Source: an uncultured Rhodocyclaceae bacterium
GTDB lineage: Bacteria > Pseudomonadota > Gammaproteobacteria > Burkholderiales > Rhodocyclaceae
NCBI GenBank assembly: GCA_903930805.1
Contig: CAIYZZ010000034.1
Coordinates: 1 to 8,168, forward strand
DNA length: 8,168 nt
Reading direction: 5' to 3'
Part shown: positions 1 to 8,103 of the stretch, one piece after another
Layout: each line of letters opens with the position of its first letter
Position numbering within the stretch: the first letter of the stretch is position 1
Translations under genes and position numbers: made by a program
The notes under the pieces: generated by a model
Seen by the model: only the letters and a program-made list of their open reading frames with translations
The model's database searches: none
Told to the model about the DNA's origin: nothing

Positions 1-2786
1 GCTGCTGTGGCACATCGCCCGATCACATCCGCGCGATTGCGGACGCACTGAGAGATGTCAAACCACGCCGTCCCGCCAGCGCCGACTTTTCGCTGCGGCT
101 CGCCGGACTCGAGCCCTGCAACATCGACGCCGCTTCGCTGTTCGTGAACGTCGGCGAACGTACAAACGTCACCGGATCGCGCGCTTTTGCGAAGATGATT
201 CTCGAGGGCCGGTTGGATGATGCGCTGGTCGTCGCGCGCCAGCAGGTTGAAAACGGCGCACAGATCATCGACATCAACATGGACGAGGCCATGCTCGATT
301 CGCAAGCCGCAATGGTACGCTTCTGCAATCTCATCGCCAGCGAGCCGGACATTTCCCGCGTACCGATCATGCTCGACTCCTCGAAGTGGGAGGTGATCGA
401 GGCCGGCCTGAAATGCGTGCAGGGCAAGGGCATCGTCAACTCGATCTCGATGAAGGAAGGCGAAGCGAAATTTCTCGCGCAGGCCCGCGCTGCACGGCGA
501 CTCGGTGCGGCAGCCATCATCATGGCCTTCGACGAAGTCGGCCAGGCCGACACCTACCAGCGCAAGATAGACATCTGCAAGCGCGCCTACGATCTGCTCG
601 TCGCCGACGGTTTCCCCGCCGCCGAGATCATCTTCGACCCCAACGTGTTTGCGATCGCCACCGGCATTCCCGAGCACGACAACTACGCCGTCGATTTCAT
701 CGAGGCCTGTCGCTGGATTCGCGCCAATCTGCCGCACGCCAACATCTCCGGCGGCATCTCGAACGTCTCGTTCTCCTTCCGTGGCAACGAGGTGGTGCGC
801 GAGGCGATTCACACGGTTTTCCTGTTCCACGCGATCAAGGCGGGCCTGACGATGGGCATCGTCAACGCTGGTCAGCTGGGCGTGTATGACCAGCTCGATC
901 CGGTGCTGCGCGAGAAGGTCGAGGACGTTGTGCTGAACCGGAAGGCCGGCGCGGGTGACGCGTTGGTCGAGTTCGCCACCTCGGTCAAAGGCTCGGCAAA
1001 AGAACAGGTGCAGGATCTGGCCTGGCGCGCGTGGCCGGTCGACAAGCGTCTCGAACACGCCATGTTGCGCGGCATCACCGAATACGTCGTCGCCGATACC
1101 GAAGAATGCCGTGCCGCGCTGGCCGCTGCCGGCAAGCCGCCACTAGCGGTAATCGAAGGCCCACTGATGGTGGGAATGAACGCCGTCGGCGACCTCTTCG
1201 GGGCGGGCAAGATGTTCCTGCCGCAGGTAGTGAAATCGGCGCGCGTCATGAAGCAGGCCGTTGCGCACCTCGTACCGTACATCGACGCAGAAAAACTCCG
1301 CACTGGCGCAGCAGCCAAAGGCAAGATTGTGCTCGCCACCGTCAAGGGCGACGTGCATGACATCGGTAAGAATATTGTCGGCGTGGTGCTGGCCTGTAAC
1401 GGCTACGAGATCGTCGACCTCGGCGTGATGGTCGCCACCGACAAGATTCTCGCCGCGGCGAAGGAGCATGCCGCCGATGTGGTGGGCTTGTCGGGGCTGA
1501 TCACACCTTCGCTGGAAGAGATGAGCCATGTCGCCAGCGAAATGCAGCGGCAGGGCTTTACCGTGCCACTGCTGATCGGCGGTGCGACCACGAGTCGGGC
1601 GCACACTGCCATCAAGATTGCACCGAAATATCAGGGCACCGTGGTCTATGTACCGGACGCCTCGCGTGCCGTCGGCGTTGTCACCAAGCTGCTTTCGATC
1701 GACCAGGCCGCTGGCTACCAGGAAGAGATCGCTGCCGACTATGTGAAAGTTCGCGAACAGCACGCCGCCAAGCAGGGCGTGAAGCTCGTGAGCTTGGCAG
1801 CCGCGCGGGAAAATCGGGCAAAGCTCGACTACACACCCTTCAAACCACGCCGCCCCGGCCTGCGCCAACTCTGCAAGATCGACCTCGCCACGCTCGCCCG
1901 CTACATCGACTGGGGCCCGCTCTTCCAGACGTGGGATCTGCCCGGCCGTTATCCGCAACTGCTCGACGATGCAAATGTCGGCGAGCAGGCACGTTCGGTG
2001 TACGCCGACGCGCAAACCATGCTGCAAAAAATCGTCCAGGAAAAATGGCTGGAAGCGAATGCGGTGTTCGGCTTGTACCCGGCCAATTCAGTCGGCGACG
2101 ATATCGAAATCTACGCTGATGAATCGCGCAGCAAGACCTTGATGACCTGGCATGGTCTGCGCCAGCAACATGAGCGTCCAGCCGGCCAGCCCAACCTGTG
2201 CCTCGCCGATTTCATTGCGCCCAAAGAAAGTGCAGCAGGGATGACGCCCGAGAAAGTCGGCGCTGGCGGGACGGCAGTTATCGATTACATCGGTGCCTTC
2301 GCCGTCATGGCGGGCATCGGCATCGAAGCCAAGCTCAAGGAATTTGAAGCTGCGCACGACGACTACCACGCCATCATGTTGAAATCACTGGCCGACCGTC
2401 TCGCTGAGGCCGCCGCCGAGTGGCTGCACGAGCGCGTGCGCATCGACGATTGGGGTTACGGGCGCGATGAGGGATTGGATCTCGACGCGCTGGTCGCCGA
2501 AAAGTACCAGGGCATCCGCCCGGCACCGGGTTATCCGGCCTGCCCCGACCACACTTCGAAAAAGGCTTTGTTCGCATTGCTCAACCCTGCTACCAACGCG
2601 GGCATTACGCTGACCGAGAATTTCGCCATGCTGCCGGCTGCCGCAGTTTCGGGTTTCTACTTCGCCCATCCGGCAGCACGTTATTTCGCCCTCACAAAAA
2701 TTGGCCGGGACCAACTTGAAGATTGGGCAAGGCGCACCAATTACACGGTTCAAGAAGCCGAAAGATGGCTCGCCCCGCTGCTTTGA
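1..2786 (+). CDS. metH: Cobalamin-dependent methionine synthase, 5' end outside the window
   Basis: This enzyme transfers a methyl group from 5-methyltetrahydrofolate through cobalamin to homocysteine, giving methionine in the cytoplasm. The open frame runs from base 3 (927 residues visible). It starts at C-C-G-T, the last two zinc-binding cysteines of the homocysteine domain (Cys310/311 in E. coli MetH). The folate domain follows from [11 protein letters not shown] (about residue 48). The cobalamin cap with [13 protein letters not shown] is near residue 397. The cobalamin fold carries DVHDIGKN, whose His codon at 1356-1358 is the lower axial ligand. The C-terminal AdoMet reactivation domain has [13 protein letters not shown] (Arg codon 2517-2519). 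The C-terminus [14 protein letters not shown] is typical. The distances fit an enzyme of about 1,230 residues with only the first 300 or so missing. A GTG at 144 is not the start, because upstream codons already encode conserved residues. The homocysteine and folate modules are one polypeptide here. Confidence 0.97.
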   Translation, partial: CCGTSPDHIRAIADALRDVKPRRPASADFSLRLAGLEPCNIDAASLFVNVGERTNVTGSRAFAKMILEGRLDDALVVARQQVENGAQIIDINMDEAMLDSQAAMVRFCNLIASEPDISRVPIMLDSSKWEVIEAGLKCVQGKGIVNSISMKEGEAKFLAQARAARRLGAAAIIMAFDEVGQADTYQRKIDICKRAYDLLVADGFPAAEIIFDPNVFAIATGIPEHDNYAVDFIEACRWIRANLPHANISGGISNVSFSFRGNEVVREAIHTVFLFHAIKAGLTMGIVNAGQLGVYDQLDPVLREKVEDVVLNRKAGAGDALVEFATSVKGSAKEQVQDLAWRAWPVDKRLEHAMLRGITEYVVADTEECRAALAAAGKPPLAVIEGPLMVGMNAVGDLFGAGKMFLPQVVKSARVMKQAVAHLVPYIDAEKLRTGAAAKGKIVLATVKGDVHDIGKNIVGVVLACNGYEIVDLGVMVATDKILAAAKEHAADVVGLSGLITPSLEEMSHVASEMQRQGFTVPLLIGGATTSRAHTAIKIAPKYQGTVVYVPDASRAVGVVTKLLSIDQAAGYQEEIAADYVKVREQHAAKQGVKLVSLAAARENRAKLDYTPFKPRRPGLRQLCKIDLATLARYIDWGPLFQTWDLPGRYPQLLDDANVGEQARSVYADAQTMLQKIVQEKWLEANAVFGLYPANSVGDDIEIYADESRSKTLMTWHGLRQQHERPAGQPNLCLADFIAPKESAAGMTPEKVGAGGTAVIDYIGAFAVMAGIGIEAKLKEFEAAHDDYHAIMLKSLADRLAEAAAEWLHERVRIDDWGYGRDEGLDLDALVAEKYQGIRPAPGYPACPDHTSKKALFALLNPATNAGITLTENFAMLPAAAVSGFYFAHPAARYFALTKIGRDQLEDWARRTNYTVQEAERWLAPLL

Positions 2787-2814
2787 CGGCAGCCCTACCC
2801 TTCAGGAGTTTCCC

Positions 2815-3276
2815 ATGAGCAACACCCAGGAAAACGACGGCCGCCTGTCCTTCGATGCCGCCATCGCCCATGTCCGACAGAAGAAACAATCTGCATTTGC
2901 CGCCATGCCGGTATTCGGCGACGACGAAGAAACCGCCGAGGGCGCACGCATCTTCATCCTCGATAATGACGACGAGGGCGATCTGCGCCTGCGCTTTATT
3001 GCCGGGCCGTTCTTTTCGGCGGCCTACGCCGCCAATGATGTCATACCGGCCGACGAGATTCCCGACAGTGTGCGCGAGTTGCGTTTCATGCCCACGCACT
3101 GTGAAGAAGACTGGTTCTCCGACCAGATCCAGGTTCTTATCCAGAAGCTGGTCAAGGCCGCCGGCATCGCTACCGAACAGATGCCCGACTATCAGAACAT
3201 GTCCAGTCATGGTGCCGGCCCGGAAGCGGTGTTCCCCATCTCCTTCATCGGGCGGAACGAACCGGCCGCACATTGA
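2815..3276 (+). CDS. Unrecognised small acidic protein
   Basis: Predicted protein of 153 residues with no family I can name. The start is the ATG at 2815, chosen because AGGAG (2804-2808) lies 6 bases upstream; the longer frame reaching back into metH has no such support. It begins 28 bases after the metH stop, so it is probably on the metH transcript. Visible features are a basic patch near residues 21-24 (RQKK), an acidic run at 36-42 and another at 50-56 (DNDDEGD), and a central hydrophobic stretch around FIAGPFFSAAYAAN (61-74). A single cysteine sits in THCEEDW (94-100), followed by a probable helix DQIQVLIQKLVKAAG (103-117). There is no signal peptide or convincing membrane segment, so it is likely cytosolic. 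Position after metH does not establish a role in methionine metabolism. Confidence 0.8.
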   Translation: MSNTQENDGRLSFDAAIAHVRQKKQSAFAAMPVFGDDEETAEGARIFILDNDDEGDLRLRFIAGPFFSAAYAANDVIPADEIPDSVRELRFMPTHCEEDWFSDQIQVLIQKLVKAAGIATEQMPDYQNMSSHGAGPEAVFPISFIGRNEPAAH

Positions 3277-3284
3277 ATGAGGCC

Positions 3285-3314
3285 GCACTTTGGCTGACTG
3301 ATTCGGGCTAATAT
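3285..3314 (+). promoter_or_regulatory. Weak candidate promoter before the helical protein gene
   Basis: The 67-base gap between the two small genes is more AT-rich around TAATAT (3309-3314), which could be a -10 element (4 of 6 matches to TATAAT). No good -35 sits at the right distance: TTGGCT (3290-3295) is only 13 bases away, and GCACTT (3285-3290) at 18 bases is poor. The next gene could equally be read through from metH. Treat this as a guess. Confidence 0.25.
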
Positions 3315-3343
3315 GGCGCAAATCTTTTGCTTGGAGATGCGTC

Positions 3344-3916
3344 ATGAATCAGGTAGAGCGTGGCACGCGGGCGAGTTCGCCCGATCTTGATTGGAGCCAG
3401 GTACGCGAAACCGTGCTGATGCTGGAACTGGCTGCAGGTCAGGTCGAAGCGGCAATGCGCGACTCGAACACCTCGGTCGACGTACTCACCGACACCTTCA
3501 CCTCAATGGCCGGCCTGATGCGCATGGTCCAGGAATCGGTCGCCGACCTGCCGGACACAGACGAAGTAGCGACAGCCAAGGCGCAACTCGCCAGCGGCAT
3601 CGGCCTGGTGTCCGACAAGGTGCACCACGCCATCATCGCCTTCCAGTTCTACGACAAGCTGGTGCAACGGCTTGCCCACGTCTGCCATAGCCTCGGTTCG
3701 CTATCCGATGTGGTGAGCGACAAAGCGAAACTCTACAACCCCTACGAGTGGGTTGGTCTGCAGGAGAAAATTCGCTCGAAGTTCACCATGGCTGAAGAGT
3801 TGGCCATGTTCGAGGCGGTGTTGGCCGGCGCAAGCGTCGAAGATGCGCTCAACGAATACAGGACCGTGCGCATGCAGGAAATCAGGGATTCCGGCGGCGA
3901 GATCGAGTTCTTCTGA
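3344..3916 (+). CDS. Helical protein with CheZ-like D-x-x-x-Q motif
   Basis: Predicted cytosolic protein of 190 residues. The start at 3344 is supported by GGAG (3333-3336), 7 bases upstream. The sequence is almost wholly amphipathic helix with only one cysteine and no signal or membrane segment. The core helix AIIAFQFYDKLVQRL (residues 96-110) holds D104 and Q108. This is the same D-x-x-x-Q spacing as the catalytic Asp143 and Gln147 of E. coli CheZ (FQDLTGQ), which dephosphorylates CheY-P. Similar F-Q-x-x-D helices also occur in helical sensory proteins. The C-terminus GGEIEFF is acidic and ends in aromatic residues, loosely like the CheY-binding tail of CheZ (DSLGF). Length is close to that of CheZ (214 residues in E. 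coli). No chemotaxis gene is nearby, so a phosphatase role is inference from a short motif only. The gene ends 9 bases from the convergent DUF1840 gene. Confidence 0.85.
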   Translation: MNQVERGTRASSPDLDWSQVRETVLMLELAAGQVEAAMRDSNTSVDVLTDTFTSMAGLMRMVQESVADLPDTDEVATAKAQLASGIGLVSDKVHHAIIAFQFYDKLVQRLAHVCHSLGSLSDVVSDKAKLYNPYEWVGLQEKIRSKFTMAEELAMFEAVLAGASVEDALNEYRTVRMQEIRDSGGEIEFF

Positions 3917-3918
3917 AC

Positions 3919-3933
3919 GTGTCTTTCAGACAC
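3919..3933. terminator. Small hairpin between convergent genes, possible two-way terminator
   Basis: GTGTCT (3919-3924) and AGACAC (3928-3933) form a perfect 6-bp stem with a 3-base TTC loop. It lies between and slightly into the two convergent stop codons. No strong T-run follows directly on either strand, although TTTCTTTT occurs about 14 bases downstream on the + strand. It could slow or stop transcription from both sides, but it is short for an intrinsic terminator. Confidence 0.3.
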
Positions 3934-4258
3934 CCCAAACGACAGGTTTCTTTTCGCCCAGCGATTCTTCCAGCATGGCCAGGAGTGGCACTGTCCGCTG
4001 GGTCAGAGTGACAAAGGGGCGCGAATCGCCATTACTGCTGCTTTCATTCTGCGGCTCTTCATCCAGGATGTGCTGTCTGTGCTGCTCCTTGTCCGCCAGG
4101 ATAGCGGCCTTGAGCAGGTTTATCGCTCCCGGCAACTGCTCGACGGTGACAATACCTTTTTCGGCGACATCCTTCCCCATCAACTCCATCATGCGCTTGG
4201 CCACGTCACCAAAATAAATGACATCGGCACTGGCGGCGGACTTGAAGGTCACGATCAT
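3926..4258 (-). CDS. DUF1840 family protein
   Basis: Predicted protein of 110 residues matching my recollection of the DUF1840 family, short proteins of unknown function found mainly in betaproteobacteria. Family-like stretches are the N-terminus MIVTFKSAASADVIYFGDVA (1-20), ITVEQLP-like IVTVEQLPGAINLLKAAI (36-53), and the C-terminal block PFVTLTQRTVPLLAMLEESL (81-100) followed by KPVVWGV. Between them lies a polar, poorly conserved linker (residues 58-80) rich in His, Gln, Glu, Asn and Ser. It is likely cytosolic, without signal peptide or membrane segment. The start lies 10 bases after the stop of the dihydroorotase-like gene and has no visible Shine-Dalgarno sequence, so translation probably depends on ribosomes arriving from upstream. 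It is the last gene of the - strand operon. Its function is unknown, and the operon position does not prove a pyrimidine role. Confidence 0.9.
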   Translation of the reverse strand: MIVTFKSAASADVIYFGDVAKRMMELMGKDVAEKGIVTVEQLPGAINLLKAAILADKEQHRQHILDEEPQNESSSNGDSRPFVTLTQRTVPLLAMLEESLGEKKPVVWGV

Positions 4259-4269
4259 CGGTCAGACAT
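4255..4269 (-). other. Four-codon minicistron linking two operon genes
   Basis: Read on the - strand, the upstream stop TAA (4271-4269) shares its last A with an ATG (4269-4267). That ATG opens ATG-TCT-GAC-CGA-TGA. The TGA (4257-4255) overlaps the DUF1840 start (4258-4256) as ATGA. The arrangement would let a terminating ribosome step through to the next start without a Shine-Dalgarno site. It may be chance in so short a spacer. Confidence 0.3.
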
Positions 4270-5567
4270 TACAGCAAGCGGTCGGCCGCATAGGCCAGAT
4301 GTCCGTCGATCAGCGTGTAACGCACTTCCCCGGCCAACTCGCGGCCCAGGAAGGATGTATTTTTCCCCTGACTTTTCAGTCGATCACGGCTGACAGTAAA
4401 GCGTGCGGCCGGATCGAAAACACAAAGGTCAGCGGACGCCCCGACGGCGATATGACCACAGTCGAGGCCCAGAATTCGCGCCGGATCACAGGTGATGCGT
4501 GCCAGCGCCCGGCTCAAGGGGAGATCGGCGGCAGCGGCCCAAGACAGCGTCAGAGGCAGTAGAAGTTCGAGCCCCGTGGCCCCGACTTCGGCCTCGGCGA
4601 AAGGCATCTGCTTGGCATCGTCATCCACCGGCGTATGGTCGGAACAGAGCACGTCGATGCTGCCATCGGCCAGTCCGGCGGCCAGGGCATCGCGGTCGGC
4701 AACGCTGCGCAAGGGCGGATCGAGACGGGCGTGGGCGTTGAAATAACCGATATCCTCGTCACATAAATGCAGGTGATTGACGGTAATGTCGCAGGTGACT
4801 GCCAGGCCGGTGGCACGCGCGGCACGAATCATCTCCAGCCCGGCAGCTGAGGACAGGCGACAGATGTGCAGCCGCACGCCCGTCTCGCGCGCGAGTTGCA
4901 GATAGGTAGCGAGCGCCACGGTTTCGGCCTGCACCGGAATGCCGGCCAGGCCGAGTCGGGCGGAGACGGCCCCGTCATGAGCAACACCGCCTTTGCCGAG
5001 GTGCGAATCCAGCGCCTGCAACCAGACCGGAAAGCCGAAGGTGGCCGCATACTGCATGGCCCGCATCAGTACCTGGGTGTCGACGACGCTGACATTGGCC
5101 TGACCGAAGGCGATACAGCCGGCCTCGGCCAGTTCGGCCATTTCAGTCAGTCGCTGCCCCGCGAGGCCGAGCGTGAGCGCACCCATCGGATGCACATGCG
5201 CGAAGCCCGGTTGGCGCGCGCGGTATTTGAGCATCTCAACCAGCCCCGGCTCATCGAGCGGCGGATCAGTGTCAGGCGGGCAAACCAGGCGTGTCACGCC
5301 GCCAGCAGCAGCAGCGGCCATCTCTGATTCGAGCGTGGCCTTGTATTCGAAACCCGGCTCACGCAGCCGGGCCGAAAGATCTATCAGGCCGGGACAGACG
5401 ATGCAGCCGGTAGCATCGATGGTGCCCTCGGCCTGAAAGCCCCCCGGAACACATTGTGCCGTCTCGCCAGTGCCGACTATTTGGCCATCGGCAACATAGA
5501 CGCTCGCGGCGCAATCCATGCCGGTGGCCGGGTCGATGACGCGGCCGTTCTTGATTTCGATCTTCAT
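4269..5567 (-). CDS. pyrX: Non-catalytic dihydroorotase-like subunit (PyrC')
   Basis: A 432-residue member of the dihydroorotase/amidohydrolase fold whose active site is gone. The usual D-x-H-x-H-x-R-E-P-G metal site reads D63-L-S-A-R-L-R-E-P-G72, so both histidines are replaced. Other ligand positions also differ: the usual HICHVS motif is HICRLS (R237), the usual PHHL is VNHL (N264), and the usual DHAPH is DHTPV (310-314). The N-terminal beta domain ([15 protein letters not shown]) and C-terminal domain ([16 protein letters not shown], then [10 protein letters not shown]) are intact, and no frameshift is seen, so it is a maintained gene. In Pseudomonas, such inactive PyrC' chains form the holoenzyme with PyrB and are needed for assembly. 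The start ATG overlaps the pyrB stop as ATGA, which fits co-translation of partners. It may be labelled pyrC by automated annotation. Confidence 0.9.
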   Translation of the reverse strand: MKIEIKNGRVIDPATGMDCAASVYVADGQIVGTGETAQCVPGGFQAEGTIDATGCIVCPGLIDLSARLREPGFEYKATLESEMAAAAAGGVTRLVCPPDTDPPLDEPGLVEMLKYRARQPGFAHVHPMGALTLGLAGQRLTEMAELAEAGCIAFGQANVSVVDTQVLMRAMQYAATFGFPVWLQALDSHLGKGGVAHDGAVSARLGLAGIPVQAETVALATYLQLARETGVRLHICRLSSAAGLEMIRAARATGLAVTCDITVNHLHLCDEDIGYFNAHARLDPPLRSVADRDALAAGLADGSIDVLCSDHTPVDDDAKQMPFAEAEVGATGLELLLPLTLSWAAAADLPLSRALARITCDPARILGLDCGHIAVGASADLCVFDPAARFTVSRDRLKSQGKNTSFLGRELAGEVRYTLIDGHLAYAADRLL

Positions 5568-6556
5568 TGACCCGCTCCACTTGTGCCCGCCAGCATGCTC
5601 ATCACCGCCATGCGCACCGCAATGCCAAAGGTTACCTGCGGCAGGATCACCGCCTGGCAGCCATCGGCGACACTCGAGTCGATCTCGACGCCGCGGTTCA
5701 TCGGGCCTGGATGCATGACGATGGCGTCGGGTTTGGCGAGTGCCAGCTTCTCGGGGGTAAGCCCGTAGGATTTGAAATATTCTTGGGTGCTGGGCAGGAG
5801 CGCGCCATTCATGCGTTCATTTTGCAGGCGCAGGGTCATGACGACATCGGCGCCCCGCAAACCTTCGCTGATATCGTGACAAACGCGGAGCGGAGCATTT
5901 TCGATCATTTGCGCCGCATAGGTCGGCAGCAGGGTCTGAGGACCGACCAGGCGAATTTCAGGCACGCCGAGTGTGGACAGTGCGTGCAACTGGCTGCGCG
6001 CCACGCGCGAATGCAAGATGTCGCCGACCACGGCCACCGTCAGCTGCGTAAAGTCGCGCTTGTAGTGGCGGATCGTGTACATGTCGAGCAAACCCTGCGT
6101 CGGGTGGGAATGGCGGCCATCACCAGCATTCACGACATGGATGTGATTGCGGCCGGTGGCGGCCAAGTGCTGGGCAATCAGGTAGGGGGCGCCACTGGCG
6201 GCATGGCGCACCACGAACATGTCGGCCTGCATCGCGGCGAGGTTGTCGACCGTGTCGAGCAGGCTTTCGCCCTTGGCGGCCGAGGAGGTGTTGATGTTGA
6301 GATTGATGACGTCGGCCGACAGCCGCTTGGCAGCGATCTCGAAGGTGGTACGCGTACGTGTCGAGTTCTCGAAGAAGAGATTGAACACGCTCTTGCCACG
6401 CAACAGCGGCACCTTCTTAACCTCGCGCTCGGCCACGGCCGTGAACGGCGCGGCGCGGTCCAGGATGGCGTGCAGGATATCGCGTGACAGGCCTTCGATG
6501 GAGAGCAGGTGGATCAGCTCGCCGTGCTCGTTGAGTTGTGGATTCGCGGTCTTCAT
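5564..6556 (-). CDS. pyrB: Aspartate carbamoyltransferase catalytic subunit
   Basis: It catalyses carbamoyl phosphate plus L-aspartate to carbamoyl aspartate, the committed step of pyrimidine synthesis, in the cytoplasm. Length is 330 residues. The carbamoyl phosphate loop is S65-T-R-T-R69 within [19 protein letters not shown]. The second-chain loop SSAAKGES carries K95. [12 protein letters not shown] (151-162) and [11 protein letters not shown] (282-292) are further signature motifs, with [13 protein letters not shown] starting the aspartate domain. The start at 6556 is preferred to a frame 30 codons longer, because it overlaps the pyrR stop as ATGA and the extra residues are proline-rich and unlike the family. 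About 20 residues precede the conserved region compared with the 311-residue E. coli chain, as in Pseudomonas-type enzymes that pair with a dead dihydroorotase. No pyrI-like regulatory gene is seen, which agrees with that class. Confidence 0.97.
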   Translation of the reverse strand: MKTANPQLNEHGELIHLLSIEGLSRDILHAILDRAAPFTAVAEREVKKVPLLRGKSVFNLFFENSTRTRTTFEIAAKRLSADVINLNINTSSAAKGESLLDTVDNLAAMQADMFVVRHAASGAPYLIAQHLAATGRNHIHVVNAGDGRHSHPTQGLLDMYTIRHYKRDFTQLTVAVVGDILHSRVARSQLHALSTLGVPEIRLVGPQTLLPTYAAQMIENAPLRVCHDISEGLRGADVVMTLRLQNERMNGALLPSTQEYFKSYGLTPEKLALAKPDAIVMHPGPMNRGVEIDSSVADGCQAVILPQVTFGIAVRMAVMSMLAGTSGAGQ

Positions 6557-7056
6557 TTTTCGCTCAGGCTGAAACTGAGTTGGCCATCGGCACCCCGCTT
6601 CAGGTCGAGGCTCTGGCTGGCGGGGAGGGATAGTGAATGAGGGCAATAGTTCGCGCTGATGGGCAGTTCGCGGCCGCCGCGATCAACCAGCACGGCCAGT
6701 TCTACACTCCCCGGACGCCCGTAGTCGAAAATCTCGTTCAGTGCGGCACGGATGGTGCGGCCCGTGTAGAGCACGTCATCGACGAGAATCAGATGCGCAC
6801 CCTCGACGTTGTCCGGCAGATGCGAAGCGCGCCCGCCCGCCTTGAGGCCGTTACCCAGATGATAGTCGTCGCGATGCAGGGAGACGTCGATGCTGGCCAG
6901 CGGCGTGGCCAGTCCAAGTGCCGCATGCAGCACTTCGGCGGCCCAGACACCGCCGGTGTGGATGCCGACGAGCACGGTGTGCGGCGTGATGCGCGGCAGC
7001 ATCTGTGCGGCCAACTGGGCGAGCAGATCAGTGACAGGAGGCAGGTTGATGGACAT
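6553..7056 (-). CDS. pyrR: PyrR bifunctional regulator / uracil phosphoribosyltransferase
   Basis: A 167-residue type I phosphoribosyltransferase of the PyrR family. In Bacillus, PyrR binds pyr mRNA and has uracil phosphoribosyltransferase activity; its role in proteobacteria is less certain. The PRPP-binding loop is [13 protein letters not shown] (89-101). Family-like blocks are [10 protein letters not shown] (31-40), [11 protein letters not shown] (55-65), [27 protein letters not shown] split over 107-133. The ATG at 7056 is the only reasonable start: an in-frame TAG lies five codons upstream and the N-terminus matches family length. It starts 29 bases inside the end of ruvX and lacks an obvious Shine-Dalgarno sequence, suggesting coupled translation. 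Because both its own 5' side and its junction with pyrB are coding sequence, there is no room here for a Bacillus-like attenuator leader. Confidence 0.95.
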   Translation of the reverse strand: MSINLPPVTDLLAQLAAQMLPRITPHTVLVGIHTGGVWAAEVLHAALGLATPLASIDVSLHRDDYHLGNGLKAGGRASHLPDNVEGAHLILVDDVLYTGRTIRAALNEIFDYGRPGSVELAVLVDRGGRELPISANYCPHSLSLPASQSLDLKRGADGQLSFSLSEK

Positions 7057-7492
7057 GGCAACTGGTAACTATTGAGTGACTATTGCGCTGGTCAAGCCAG
7101 GCTTGCAGGATGACGGCAGCAGCTTCGGCATCGAGCCGGGCCTTGTTTTTGCGCTTGTCCCCGGCTAGCTCAGCTTCTGCAATAACAGAGGAATAACGTT
7201 CATCAGCGAGCTCGACCGGCAACTGGTAGCGGCCTTCGAGCTGGCGGGCAAAGCGGGTGCAGCGGGTGGCAAATTCGTGTTCCGCATCGTCGATATGCCG
7301 TGGCAAACCAACCACCAGCCGCGCCGGTCGCCAGGTTTCGATCAGCTTGCCGATGGCGCTAAAGCGCCGGTCGTTGGCCGATTCGGCGACAGTGGCGAGG
7401 GCGCGCGCCTGGCCGAGCAGGGTCTCGCCGATGGCAACGCCGATGCGCCGCTCGCCGAAATCGAACGCCATCACTGTTTCACTATCAGGCAT
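7028..7492 (-). CDS. ruvX: RuvX/YqgF family RNase H-fold protein
   Basis: A 154-residue member of the RuvX/YqgF family (RNase H-like fold), implicated in 5' end processing of pre-16S rRNA and described as a Holliday junction resolvase homologue. The first acidic motif is [15 protein letters not shown] (D11). The second region is [10 protein letters not shown] (E98), and the third is [17 protein letters not shown] (D121, E123). VVGLPRHID (60-68) matches the usual VVGLP block. The start at 7492 was chosen over a frame 36 codons longer because the extra residues do not resemble the family and would lie inside yqgE. This start overlaps the yqgE stop by 8 bases. The last 18 residues go beyond the usual end of the family and overlap the pyrR start; they include C145, H146, H148, C153 and H154. 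Confidence 0.95.
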   Translation of the reverse strand: MPDSETVMAFDFGERRIGVAIGETLLGQARALATVAESANDRRFSAIGKLIETWRPARLVVGLPRHIDDAEHEFATRCTRFARQLEGRYQLPVELADERYSSVIAEAELAGDKRKNKARLDAEAAAVILQAWLDQRNSHSIVTSCHVHQPASCH

Positions 7493-8075
7493 GCCCCGCG
7501 ACTTCCGAAAGGTTGGCAAAGTCGATGCCCAGCAGCTGCATTGCCGCCGGCAGACGTTCTTCAGGTGGCAGGGCAAAAATGATCTCGGGGTCGGCGGCAA
7601 CAGTCAGCCAAGCGTTCTGCGACAACTCCCATTCGAGCTGACCGGCAGCCCAGCCGGAGTAGCCGAGCGAAACCAGCACCTCGTCGGGCTCGCCATCATC
7701 ACTCATCGCCTGCAGGATGTCGCGCGAACTGGTCAGGCCGATCTCTTCGGTCACATTCAATGTCGATTGCCAGCTACCGGCCGGCCGGTGCAACACGAAG
7801 CCCCGGTCGGTCTGCACCGGGCCACCGAAAAACACCGGCAGGTTGCTGTACTTGGACTGGTTCTCACCCGGCGCCAGCGGCATGCTGACGCGCTCGAAAA
7901 GCGAACCAAGATTCAGATCAAGCGGACGATTGACGATGATGCCAAGCGCACCCTCGGCGTTGTGTTCACAGAGGTAGGTCAGCGTGCGCGAGAAATTCGG
8001 ATCGGTCATGGCGGGCATGGCGATCAGAAAATGGTTGGCGAGGCTGATGGATTCGATTGCGATAGCGGTAGGCAT
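7485..8075 (-). CDS. yqgE: YqgE/AlgH family protein
   Basis: A 196-residue protein of the YqgE/AlgH family (E. coli YqgE 187 residues), widespread and commonly next to ruvX; its biochemical function is not settled. Diagnostic stretches are [17 protein letters not shown] near the N-terminus, [20 protein letters not shown], and [23 protein letters not shown] in the second half, with a typical run through [15 protein letters not shown] in between. The start at 8075 is preferred over an ATG at 8126. The longer form would add 17 residues (MAWTKYFV...) absent from relatives, run through the AT-rich palindrome and overlap the divergent photolyase start. The Shine-Dalgarno is weak (a GGA about 11 bases upstream). 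It is apparently the first gene of the - strand operon, followed by ruvX with an 8-base overlap. Confidence 0.93.
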   Translation of the reverse strand: MPTAIAIESISLANHFLIAMPAMTDPNFSRTLTYLCEHNAEGALGIIVNRPLDLNLGSLFERVSMPLAPGENQSKYSNLPVFFGGPVQTDRGFVLHRPAGSWQSTLNVTEEIGLTSSRDILQAMSDDGEPDEVLVSLGYSGWAAGQLEWELSQNAWLTVAADPEIIFALPPEERLPAAMQLLGIDFANLSEVAGHA

Positions 8076-8087
8076 GATTTGGCGTCC

Positions 8088-8093
8088 ATTGTA
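8088..8093 (-). promoter_or_regulatory. Candidate -10 element for the yqgE-pyr operon
   Basis: On the - strand this reads TACAAT, five of six matches to TATAAT. The hexamer at 17 bases spacing is CAAAAT (8111-8116), a poor -35 that lies inside the palindrome at 8104-8117. Transcription would start only about 5 bases before the yqgE ATG at 8075, which is short. A start further upstream, inside the photolyase gene, is equally possible. Confidence 0.25.
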
Positions 8094-8103
8094 ATCTGTC
8101 GGC

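Noticed and set aside
1143..2027. Long open frame of 294 codons on the - strand
   Set aside because: It lies wholly antisense to the cobalamin region of metH and shows no family signal; it is a by-product of GC-rich codon use.
144..2786. Separate metH beginning at GTG 144, as in organisms with split homocysteine and folate modules
   Set aside because: The same frame is open back to base 3 and encodes the C-C-G-T zinc motif and a normal interdomain linker, so it is one continuous polypeptide.
3264..3288. Direct repeat GGCCGCAC at 3264-3271 and 3281-3288
   Set aside because: Eight GC-rich bases repeated once across a stop codon is easily chance in this composition, and no third copy is seen nearby.
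5567..6487. Long open frame of 306 codons on the + strand
   Set aside because: Antisense to pyrB, whose motifs are unmistakable; the translation is low-complexity and His/Arg/Gly-rich.
6557..6646. 30-codon N-terminal extension of pyrB
   Set aside because: The extra sequence is proline-rich, lies inside pyrR coding sequence, and the ATG at 6556 forms a standard ATGA overlap.
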